Assembly: GCA_019279435.1 (NCBI GenBank)
Contig: JAAALK010000283.1
Coordinates: 4,278,001 to 4,342,000, forward strand
Source: Zizania palustris
Taxonomy: Eukaryota; Streptophyta; Magnoliopsida; Poales; Poaceae
Reading direction: 5' to 3'
Length of the DNA: 64,000 bases
Position numbers and translations under genes: made by a program
Notes under the pieces: model-generated
The model's input: the letters and a program-made list of their open reading frames with translations, nothing else
What the model was told of the DNA's origin: nothing
Database searches by the model: none
In this document: positions 54,956 through 64,000 of the stretch, piece after piece
How the letters are laid out: every line of letters starts with the position of its first letter
Numbering within the stretch: the first letter of the stretch is position 1

Positions 54956-56690
54956 TCTTTTTCCGCTGTCTTGTGTATCTTATTGCTTCGAAGGTGGCAT
55001 AACACTGGCCACCAAAGGCTGTCTTTGGGCTTCGAAGTTGTCTACACGTCCGATGGTCTGCACCGTCTCTGGACGTGCCTCGGGAGGGGCTCTGTCAATA
55101 GTGCCTCGACCAAAGCTCCTTTCGAGGTACTCGCTCCTCAGGGCTAATATAGACTTACATGCTTCGGTAGCATGGCTCTCATTCTCACCATGAACACAGC
55201 AGAAGAAGGCTTGGCCTTTGCCAGCCGGCTTCCCTGGTGGCCTTCAGCCGCTGACCTTGCTTCCCGGAGCTTGTAGATTCTTAGAGGGCGATTTCGACGA
55301 AGAGGGGGCAATATTCAAGACTTTGGAGAAAGAATGCTTTTGCCCTCTTCGGCTATCATTGCGATTATTCTCAAAGAGGGAGACTTGTGAAAAACTTTGG
55401 GGCTTTGGCTCAATCTTGACTTCTTGAAGGAAAGTCGATGAAGACGAAGTGGTTCTTCAAAGACATCCTTCTTCAGACATAGCATACTCTTCAAAATAGG
55501 CCATCAATTGTGCTATTGAAGATATATGCTTCCGATGAAGTTTGTCGAGGAGGCCCGCATTTGTAACACCTTCACGCGCCGCATCAACGACGGACAATGT
55601 AGACAACCCCTTTATCTGAGACTTCATAAGATCAAAGCTAATAGATCCGGCCCAGGTGGGGTTGGCCAAGGCCCAACAAATTAAAGTTGCCCGGACTCCA
55701 ACAGTTCATCAGCACACTGACTTGGAAAGAGGCCCAATCGCCCCAAAAGACTAGTCTGATAGGGGAAGGGTTGCTCTCTCTTTTAAGGTGACTTCCTCCT
55801 CCCAAATTAACCAAGGTGGGACTATTCTGAGGCTCACACGGTCACCGCCCGACTACAACTAGGCCAACTGGGTCGTTGCGTCTTTGCCAATGGGTATTAG
55901 GGGAGGATGTCCTCATCATTCCCACCCTCTTAAAGTGGGCCCATCTCTGATACCAAATGATAGATCCAGCCCAAGTGGGTTTGGCCGAGGCCCAACAAAT
56001 TAAAGTTGCCCGAACTCCAACAGTTCATCTGCACACCCACTTGGAAAGAGGCCCAATCGACCCAAAAGACTAGTATGATAGGGGATGGGCTGCTCTCTCT
56101 GTTAAGGTGACTTCCTCCTCCCAAATTAAGCAAGGTGGGACTATTCTGAGGCTCACATGGTTGCCGCCTGACTACAACTGGGCCAACTAGGCCATTGCGT
56201 CTTTGCCAACGGGTATTAGTGGAGGATGTCCTCATCAGAAGCGCTTGAAAAATTGATGCAAAGTTTCTACAGGTTGCTGCGTCACCTAAAAAAGACTCCC
56301 GATAGACATTGGGGCACGAAGGTCCCTTGGAAGTTATTCACGAACTTCTTCCTCAACTACTCCCAAGATTTAATCGATCCTGGTTTCAATGACCAGAACC
56401 AACACAGAGCGACTCCTTCGAGCACAAGGGGGAAGCACTTCGTCATTGTGTCTCGGACCCCTCCGCTAGCCTCAATTGCTAAAGCATACGAATGGGGAAA
56501 ATTCTCTGGGATCTTCCTCTCCGGAGTACTTACAAAGCTTCGAAGTCCTGAATTTGAGGTCGAAGCGCACCTTCTACAAGTTTGGGTGTAATAGAGATTC
56601 ATCTTCAAAAGAAGCATTCTCAGTGCTTCTTAGAATCTTAGAGGCTTCAGGATAGAAGGCAAGATCGTCATCTTGAGGCACCTCCGGGAT
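54956..56690 (-). pseudogene. gag: Tat-B gag, interrupted by a TRIM
   Basis: Gag pieces on both sides of 55639-56237: 55638-55457 (MKSQIKGLSTLSVVDAAREG ... SIAQLMAYFEEYAMSEEG) and 56617-56357 (YALAIEASGGVRDTMTKCF ... CWFWSLKPGSIKSW). The C-terminal zinc-knuckle region lies near 55150-55210. The N-terminus fades at about 56690. Several stops and frame changes. Confidence 0.82.
55639..56237 (-). mobile_element. TRIM (terminal-repeat retrotransposon in miniature), 599 bp
   Basis: Two 280-bp direct repeats (55639-55918 and 55958-56237) flank a 39-bp middle. In minus orientation the LTR begins TGATGAGGACATCC and ends GGATCTATCA (TATTA-type end in the left copy). The middle reads TTTGGTATCAGAG, an initiator tRNA-Met primer site, then AAGAGGGTGGGAA, a polypurine tract against the next LTR. 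Target duplication AAAGC / GAAGC (55634-55638, 56238-56242; Tat-A gag has GAAGC here). It has no coding capacity and must use other elements' enzymes. LTRs differ at roughly 8% of sites, so it is old. ORFs called inside are not genes. Confidence 0.9.
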
Positions 56691-57522
56691 GACTCTATTT
56701 ATAGGCCAGCCATGGGGGAAAATTCTGAAAAGAACCCTCTAGAACCTCTATTTTACATCAAGGTCCTATTCCTTGTAATATATTTTCAGAACTCAAGAAA
56801 TCCTGAAAAATACATTAAAGGAGTACATTTACTCTAGACTCTTACTAAAATTAAATCTAATTTATTACACAAAGACTCAACACTTTTAATATATTTTCAG
56901 AATTGGGAAATCCTGAAAAATACTAAAAGTTCACACATTACTCTAGAATACTCAAAACAAAGAGACCCCTAATTATTGTATTAAAAACATTAGAGATGTG
57001 ATGGTTTTCAGCAAAAACCGACAAAGCCTCTCAACCCTTCGACTCATGACACCGCTTTGCGACTCTGAGTGCCAGCAAGTCACTTCCGCTCTCGATACCC
57101 TCGAGCCGCCTAAATACTCGCCCTCGCCACCGTCTCGCAGACCCAATCATCACACCATCGCTTTCATCCGTCCGTCCAAGTCTTGCTTCGTCTTTTCGTG
57201 CACTCTTGAGATCTTCTCCAACTTCACCTGGCCTTCCTGATCCTCCGGCATCGAGCTCCCCACTTGACCCTCGATCACTTGCCGTCGATAGTTGGTCAGC
57301 ATCTCCACCCTGCACATTCAAGACAAGCCAAAACAAGAACGCGATGCACAACCGAAACCCTCGGAACTCAATCCTCAATTTTACATCGAACCCTTCGATG
57401 CACACAACCCAACACTCAACCACTCATCCTTGTCAATCACTCATCATACATACAGGAATAATCGTTGGTTTCACAAGAAGGGTGATATTGAAATTCAATA
57501 TGTTGATACCCAGAACCAGCTT
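56691..57522. other. Unassigned spacer between Tat-B and Tat-D
   Basis: A minus-strand TATA-like CCTATAAATAGAG near 56695-56707 sits just upstream of the truncated gag. 56740-56990 is AT-rich with a repeated TATTTTCAGAA ... ATCCTGAAAAATAC block (56780-56815 and 56890-56922). 56998-57300 is GC-richer and starts with CAGCAAAAACCGACAAAGCC, which recalls the U3 of the Copia LTRs (CTGACAAAGCC near 9215). Possibly a Copia LTR remnant. The overlapping ORFs here have no recognisable family. Confidence 0.35.
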
Positions 57523-58017
57523 TGTTGGCGTAAAAGATTACGCTAACAGGTTTCTGAAGATTAGAAACTAACAAACGAAGTGTTTGCGAAGTGAACTATT
57601 CTAAGCCTCCGAAAGGATAATAACTTAGAATAGTTTGAATGTGTGTATTGAATAACTTGTATTCCGTCCCTATTACAGGGTAAAACGGGGGGTATTTATA
57701 GGCCCAAACATTAAGGAAAAGACCTTCTTACCCCTCTATTACAACCGACATAGTGGAAACTATTCAGTACCCTTAATAGGGCTAAAATGGTAAAAGACTA
57801 ATCTAATGAGAAAGAAGATAAGTCTTCCATCTTAGCTGGCAAAGAAAATCCCGGAAGAGTCCAAGTTCGAAGATATACTCCGAACTAGAATTCGTCATCA
57901 TACTTTGAACTTGATTCAATGTATCTCCGAAGTTATATGCTGGAAGTCTTCAGCTTAATCACCAGTCTTTATCTTGTCACTGCAATAACCCTGAAGATGG
58001 AATATTTTCCTCCAACA
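57523..58017 (-). repeat. Tat-D 3' LTR (495 bp)
   Basis: The plus strand runs TGTTGGCGTAAAAG to TTTTCCTCCAACA. On the minus strand a TATA box CCTATAAATACC lies near 57693-57704. The sequence GTAGCCCCTCGAATAC that follows is the polypurine side of the internal part. Confidence 0.9.
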
Positions 58018-58418
58018 GTAGCCCCTCGAATACGCTTCTCCACTAAATCTGTAATGTTAGGAGAGTAGTATACGCAAGAAAAATAATCATGCGTAGGGGT
58101 TAGCAGATTTAAACTATCTCCGAACTATGTGGAGATGTAAGCTTCGAATCAGTTTCTAATAAAATTACATTCGAAGTAACTTAGAACTAATTCAAGAAGT
58201 CTGAAAGCCTTTTTAGACTTAGAAGAAATAGCCGTTAGCTTCTTTCTTCTAACGGCTGGGAATGTGAAGCGATACAGACAAACGGTAAAAAATCAGGATT
58301 TGGGCTATAAATAGAGGGCCCAAACTCTTCTTGAGTACCATTTCACTGCTTTCGTGCAAACAAACCATCACTCGAGCCCTAGCCTCCATTTTTCTTCTGA
58401 AGCAATCTGTGAGATCCA
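58018..58418 (+). promoter_or_regulatory. Tat-D antisense promoter region
   Basis: TATA box GGCTATAAATAGAGG at 58303-58317, AAACGGTAAA at about 58280, and an inverted repeat AGCCGTTAG ... CTAACGGCT at about 58230-58258. The ATG of the antisense gene follows at 58419. Confidence 0.65.
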
Positions 58419-61400
58419 ATGGCGAAGACTAGTTTCAAGGGCCCTGGAGCAGCTTCAACCCTGGCTCGGCAGCAGGCTGCGGCAGCAGCGGCGGCTGCAA
58501 CCTTGGCAGCAGCGACTCCAAATCCTTAAGTGGCAACAATGGCGCCGGTGGGAGGAAATCCCCAAAATGTCGGCCCCCAAGACCTCTTTCCGGCCTCGAC
58601 GAAGTACCCAGATCAATCTTATCAATTGGGGCCGTCAACCTGCAGAAGGGAATCTCTTGCGGCTGCAGTGGAAGGCAAAATTAGTTCGGGGGTGATGATT
58701 CGCAAACCTAGGAAGGAAATCATTCCATCACCAAGACCCAGAGAAGTAGTTGTTTTCGAAGCCTTCTTCGAAGTTGGCTTAGGGCTTCCGGCAGTTGATT
58801 TCTTGGCCGAGGTATTGGATTTGTTCCACGTCACTCTCCCCCAACTTTCTCCGAATGCTGTAGCACGTCTCGCCATCTTCGAATGGGCATTGCGAGCCGA
58901 AGGTTGTGAGGGGAGGGCAGAGATCTTCGCAGCATTGCCTAGAGCTTCATGCCAACCGAAAACCTTCGTAGGCCCCGGAGGTGAAAAAATGGTAGTGGCC
59001 TTCGGAAGCATTAACTTCAGGCTTCGGGACGAGTATGCTCTCCGATTTCTTGCCAAAGCTATCAATGTCAGATGGTATACAGACTGGATCTTGAAATGGT
59101 TTTACGCCAAAGTTGGGGCGAGCAACCGTCTAGCTGGACCTCTACAAGACATCAGCTTCCGAAAGGAAGCCCTTGTGCATCCAGATCTGGGTCAGCTCGA
59201 AGCTCACCTTAGCTTGCTTCAAAAGATCAGTCATCGGTTGAGCATGCGAGACTTAGCCGAAGAATTCCTCGGGCTCCAAATCCCTCCTTTGATGGCCAAC
59301 TGGCCAATCACCTTCGAAGAGGATTCGGAAGGCGGTCTTCGAAAAATTTCTTCAACTGCGAGTCCTGCAGGTAACTTCGAAAACAACATACTCTATGTAT
59401 ATTTATTCGAAGAATTAACAAACTTAACTCATTTTTCAGCCTCTTCAGCCCCTATAACTTCGGAGCAAATCGTACGAGCTTTGGAGAAGATTTTGGGCGT
59501 CCCAACTCCGACCGAGACAGAATGGAGAATCAAATTTGTTGGTAGTTGGGAGCGATCCAACCGACTATGGGGGCTACTCGAAGTGGTTCTGCCCCCTTTG
59601 GTGGATTGGGTGCCTTCGGAGAAAGGGCCCAAGAAGAGGAAAACAGAAGCTAGGACTTCGAGCTCTGCCAAGACTTCGGTCAAGAAGGTGGCTCGAAAGC
59701 CAAAAAAACAGTGCACCTTCGAGCCCAAGAGCTTCAATCTCCGATTCTCAGGAGGATGAAGGCAGGTTGCTGGTGAGGCTGATTGACGAGGATGCAGCCA
59801 AAGGAACTGCACAAGTTGAAGAACCTGCGAACGTGCTAGAGTCTCAAGAAAATCTTGAGCAAGCGAGGACTCCAGCCGTTCAAGAGGATTTACCTCAGGA
59901 CGAAGTTCCTGTGGATAAAAGTGGAGTCGAAGTCACTGTGTCTTCGATTCCGAATGAAGCAACAACGACTGTTCAGGAAAAAGTTCCGACGGTCGAAGAT
60001 TTGACGCTTGATTCGGACGAAGATCTCGCCTTCGATCCGCCAAGCAGCCCAATGCTTACCCGATGCCAAAATGTCGAAGGTAAACTTCGAATAATTTTTT
60101 ATCTCTTTTTTTTAAATGCGAAATTATACAATGTATAATACCTTTGTTTTTATAGAGTCCACTTCTATGGAAGAGGTTCGTCCTAAAGATACAGTTCCTG
60201 GACCTTCGACGACTTCGGGGCCAATCCCAGGAGGCACTCAGATGGGGCCTGGAAAAGGCAAAGGAAAGATGGACCCCCTCCCTGCTCCGAGCTACAGATC
60301 AACTCCGTCTGAGTCAACAGACGAGAGCCAATCTACCGAGGGCGGTCCAGTCTCCGGGGGCTCCGAAGACCACAGCTCAACACTCTGGGCCTTCGGCAAA
60401 CGAAGATGACCAGCAAGCCTTGAGCATGCTCCCCCTTCTAGCTCCTTTCTTGGAGCGAAGAACTGGGCTTCGGACTCTGCTCGAGCCTTTGGATCGAGCT
60501 AGTCGCGAAGTCAGGGAAACAGACTTGGTGGCTATCTTGAGCGAGGCGGAGAGTTCGGAGCATAACGCTGCCATGGAACGTGCAGCCTACCAGGTATGAA
60601 GTATCTGCAAAACAACATCAAATTTATATACAAATAATTTCTTACCTTGGTTTCTTCTTTTCGCAGCAAACAGTCTTGGCCCGAGCTGCGAACGTATCAA
60701 ATGAACGTGAAATCGCTCGCCTTCGAGAAGAAAACGCAACTCTTCAACGAAATCTTACTATTTCCGAAGGTCGAGTGACCCATATGGACAACATGGTTTC
60801 AATGGAGCGCAGGGCCAGACAAGGCTTGGAGGCCGCGAATAAAGAGCTCGAAGCAGAAAGAATTGTGCTTCGAGCAGAAATTGAAAGGATGCGGGCGGAG
60901 CACGCTACTACGGGGACCGAGCTTGTTAGGCTCCGAGAAGAAGCTAGCCAGCTACTGAATCAAAAGAATTCTTTGGCTACGGAGGCTGCTAGACTCTCTG
61001 GAGTACTAGAAGAGCTAACTTCGTCGAAGGATGCGTTAATTGAAGATAAGCTGAAGTCTGAGAAGGTAGCTGCGGAGGTCATGGACCAATTGTAAGGCAT
61101 TCTGGAGTACTTCGGTACTACTGGGACGCTTCCTTCGGATGACAACATCTCCCTACTGCGCCGGTTGAAGAGGATTCAAGGAGTAGCGAAGCAGATGAAG
61201 ACAGCAGGCATTCGTTACGGAGAAATCTCCGGACAAGTGGTTGCTGTTGGCATACTTCACTATTATGAAGATCTGGGTCGATCGATAGCTCCGAGCGCAG
61301 GAGAGGGCCCAATTACCTTCGATGACGATCAGCTTCTCACTCCTTCCGAAGGTTTGGCCGCTGCTTGGCAAGCCTTCCAAACTTCATGGAGAGCCGAAGG

Positions 61401-62061
61401 TCGTTCTGCGATCAAGGCCTGGATTGACGAAGGACAATGCCAGAAGCAGGCTCGGACCCAAGCTTCGAGCAGTCAGCCTCCTCCCAACCCACAGGTTTAG
61501 AAATATCTTAGGATCTTTGAATATGTAAAGCATTATGCTTATGTACATTTATGAATGAAGATTTGTTTATCATGTTTTTAGGCTTTGCCTCATATTGAAG
61601 ATGTCGAGGTGTTAGATGTTAACGACGAACTTCGCTTATTATGGGCTACCTTCGATATCTTAAAACTTCACAAGCGTCCTCGATTTCTAATTCCTCGAGA
61701 TAGTTCCGGAGCAATTACGTCCGAAATAAGTAAAGACATATTATCTTGTATTAAAGAGGAAGAAAAAGAAGTTAACTTGGAAACTTCGTCTTCTGAAGAT
61801 ATTAAATGGTCCGAAGACGAAGATGAAGCTCAAAGTAAAAAGCCTGAAGAACTTGGAAGCTGGGAAAGGAGCCCCGAACGGCTTCGAACTTGGGCCGAGC
61901 TTCAACAAGAACAAAAAGACTTTAGAGCTTCGAAGGGAGGCAAAAGAGTTAAACGTAAAGTTGTTAGAACTCCCGGCATTGGAACTAGTCGTTCCAACCC
62001 TAGCTCTAGAGATCGAAGAGGTCTTCGATTCCTTCTTGGTATAGATACCAATTTTTCATGA
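58419..62061 (+). pseudogene. Tat-D antisense gene, five exons, two stops and two frameshifts
   Basis: Exons 58419-59370, 59440-60079, 60156-60593, 60667-61494 and 61582-62061 (952, 640, 438, 828, 480 nt) with GT-AG introns throughout. Breaks: TAA at 58527-58529, a net 14-nt loss in exon 2 (frame shift at about 59700-59720), a one-base gain in exon 3 (about 60360), and TAA at 61093-61095. Exon 1 after the first stop stays open with the Transposase_28-like domain (VVVFEAFFEVGLGLPAVDFL). Exons 4 and 5 keep the lengths found in the intact copies. The splice sites are unharmed, so decay has so far hit only the reading frame. Confidence 0.87.
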
Positions 62062-62832
62062 TGTAATCATATTTGTTCGAATAATAAATATCGATTTAAA
62101 ATTGTCTCCCTATTTATTAGCCCCTCTTTGGGCGTAAGCAACTTCGAATTGTATTCAAAGATGGTTAGGCACAAAGAAAAACTTAGGAGTACAACTTTGG
62201 GGGTTCGGAGCCCCTTAGTAATTTAAAGATCGACTAAAATCTTATAAAATGTCTTCGACTATTTGTAGTCTGAAGATTGGCAACTTAGTACCTTATGTTT
62301 TTGAAAGAAATCACTTGAGATAACTTTCCGGACACTTTAGTGTCTTAGATAATTTTCACTTTGGACTTTCTTAACAGACATTCGAAGCTCATGGCTCAAA
62401 CTCTATTTTGTTTTGGCCTCTTTCGGCTCTTTTTTGCGAATTCTGTCAAACCAGTGGTTTGGAGTTCGCAATGGTCTCTTTGGACTCTTTTTACGGATAC
62501 CTACAAGCCGGTGGCTTGGGCTCCGCATTATTTGGTCTCTTTGGACTCTTTTTACGGATGTCTTCCAGCCGGTGGCTTGGACTCTGCATTTTGTGGTTTT
62601 CGGGCTCTTTTACGGATGTCTTCAAGCCGGTGGCTTGGACTCCGGATTATGTCAGCCCACCACCTCGGAAAATATGATTCAAATTAGTGACACTTCCCTC
62701 TCGGTCAACTCCGCGGTTCCAGTGCGTCCACTCGGAAGCTGGAAGTTTATGATGGGTAGGCATTATCTGAACCATATGCTTTATTGATTCGAAAAGTGAT
62801 TACACATGATTACACATGATTACAAGGAGCCC
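62062..62832. other. Tat-D spacer with 60-bp repeats
   Basis: About four units with TTTGGACTCTTTTTACGGAT and CAAGCCGGTGGCTTGG between 62470 and 62650, reverse orientation relative to Tat-A. No gene. Confidence 0.75.
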
Positions 62833-64000
62833 TTATGTGAAGTATCGCTTTAGGTGCTCCGCATGCCACGTATGTGCTAACTCTTCACCTTCCAAATTAG
62901 CTAATTTAAAAGAGCCAGGACATCCTGAACGAACAATTAAGTATGGACCTTCCATTTTATTTCCTAATTTTCCTGGTGCTATAATGCTTCGCAAAACGAG
63001 ATGACCCGGTCTAAGTTCATTGATCTTAACCTTCGGGTCAAACCAAGCCTTCGTCTACTGGTGATACTTTGATAAATTGGCCACAGCTCGAAGTATTGTC
63101 TCCTCTGTTAAATCTAGCGAAGCTTGTCTTTCTTCTTCAATCTCCGGTTTGGTGCTGCGTAGTGATCCTCCTTTGAGCTCCGTTGGAGTCATAGCTTCAT
63201 CTCCGAATAGCAATCTGAATGGAGTAAAACCTGTTGACCTTGTTTGCGTAGTCCGAATGGACCATAAAATCTTCGGAAGTTCTTCGGTCCACAGTCCTTT
63301 TGCTAATCCTACTATCCTTCGATTTAGTCCTGACAAAATATTTCCATTGGCTCTTTCTACAGCTCCATTAGACTGAGGATGCCTCACTGCAGCAAAACAT
63401 AACTGGAAGCCTAGATCTTCGCAAAACTTTCTGAAAGGTTCTGCATCGAACTGTGTTCCATTATCAACTGTAAGTTGTCTTGGCACTCCAAACCGGCAAA
63501 TGATACTTTTCCAAAAGAATTTCTGTACATTGTTCGAAGTGATAGCTGTTAAGGGTTCTGCTTCTACCCACTTAGAAAAATATTCAATAGCTACCACTGC
63601 GAACTTTAGATTTCCCTTAGCTACTGGAAAGGGACCAATCAAATCCATACCCCATCTGGCCATGGGCCATACCGGAGCAATAACATGAAGAGCTGTTGGT
63701 GGGCGATGACTCCGTCGACCCATCCACTGACATCCTTGGCATGTGCGGACTAAATTCTCCGCATCTACTACTATCGTAGGCCAATAAAGCCCCTGGCGAA
63801 GTGTTTTTCCTGCCAAAGCTCGAGGGGCCAGATGGCTACCGCAAAGCCCTTCATGAATATCTCGAAGGATATCTTGGCCTTCGGTTTGAGATATACATCG
63901 GAGTAAAGGGGAACATACTCTGGCCTTATATAAAATACCATTGATTATTTGATAATTCCTAGCCCTGAGTTTCAATCTTGAAAACTGTGGCTCTTCAAAC
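62833..64000 (-). pseudogene. pol: Tat-D integrase, complete core, nonsense codon near C-terminus, cut by window edge
   Basis: The frame 63975-63055 contains the zinc-binding region (HEGLCGSHLAP ... CQGCQWMG) and a full catalytic core: D in GMDLIGPFP, the VAIEYFSKWVEAEPLTAI strand region, D in VDNGTQF, E in SNGAVERANG. TAG at 63055-63057 (CAG in Tat-A) stops it before the GPY-type tail, which continues in the same frame to the normal stop at 62833. Apart from that codon this is the best-preserved integrase in the window. Confidence 0.9.

Larger units (their letters stand above)
40460..56690 (-). mobile_element. Tat-B: old Tat-lineage element, minus strand, holding Tat-C and a TRIM; 5' end lost
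   Basis: In minus orientation its 3' LTR is 40460-40981, preceded by the antisense gene (41496-45174, plus strand), the spacer repeats, and then, beyond Tat-C, integrase, second RNase H, first RNase H and gag out to about 56690. No 5' LTR or primer binding site follows, so the 5' end is deleted. Protease-RT is also deleted. Many stops and frameshifts make it the oldest Tat copy here. Confidence 0.82.
57523..64000 (-). mobile_element. Tat-D: Tat-lineage element, minus strand, continuing past the right edge
   Basis: 3' LTR 57523-58017, antisense gene pseudogene (58419-62061, plus strand), spacer repeats, and integrase to the window edge. The left target duplication would be AGCTT (57518-57522); the partner is outside. 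Confidence 0.9.

Noticed and set aside
55930..56591. ORFs of 101 and 121 codons spanning the TRIM and its flank
   Set aside because: They cross the TRIM-gag boundary or lie in the LTR; chance frames.

Overview
The window is plant nuclear repeat DNA, almost certainly from a grass (Poaceae). It is a nested stack of transposable elements, and I recognise no host gene, tRNA or rRNA. The grass assignment is inference. It rests on the CACTA subterminal motifs (GTCACTAA / TTAGTGACGG types), the combined TNPA-Ulp1 gene, the SIRE/Maximus-like Copia elements, and the Tat-lineage Ty3/gypsy elements that carry an antisense gene.

Layout. 1-9555: Copia-1, minus strand, leftmost LTR cut by the window edge. 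9556-10058: a fragment of another LTR element ending in a polypurine tract against the Copia-1 5' LTR. 10059 to about 38981: CACTA DNA on the minus strand (one element or two adjacent ones), with a terminus at 10059, an Ulp1-like and a TNPA-like gene, subterminal repeats, and a degraded TNP2 transposase at 36.4-38.7 kb. Two retrotransposons are inserted in it. Tat-A (12042-23631, plus, identical 495-bp LTRs, target duplication CTCGG) is one. Copia-2 (26680-35753, plus, target duplication TTTGT) is the other; it has lost pol and carries three LTRs. 38982-40459: LTR-like sequence. 40460 to about 56690: Tat-B, an old minus-strand element holding two insertions: Tat-C (45849-52472, plus, target duplication AATAC) and a 599-bp TRIM (55639-56237). 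56691-57522: unassigned. 57523 to the right edge: Tat-D, minus strand.

The main biological point is the gene that all four Tat elements carry in antisense between integrase and the 3' LTR. It has five exons, four short GT-AG introns and its own TATA promoter, and would encode a 1,114-residue protein: an N-terminal domain resembling Pfam Transposase_28 (putative gypsy type transposon), acidic low-complexity linkers, a long coiled coil and a basic C-terminus. In Tat-A and Tat-C the exons have the same lengths (946/654/437/828/480 nt) and stay open, although the sense genes of both elements are broken or lost. In Tat-B and Tat-D it is a pseudogene. Introns survive because the sense genomic RNA cannot splice them. 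Antisense ORFs in Tat/Retand/Grande-type elements are known, so the class is not new. The intact spliced architecture, the promoter motifs and its survival in otherwise defective elements deserve attention.

All coordinates come from reading the sequence by eye. Domain names are family recognition without a database search.
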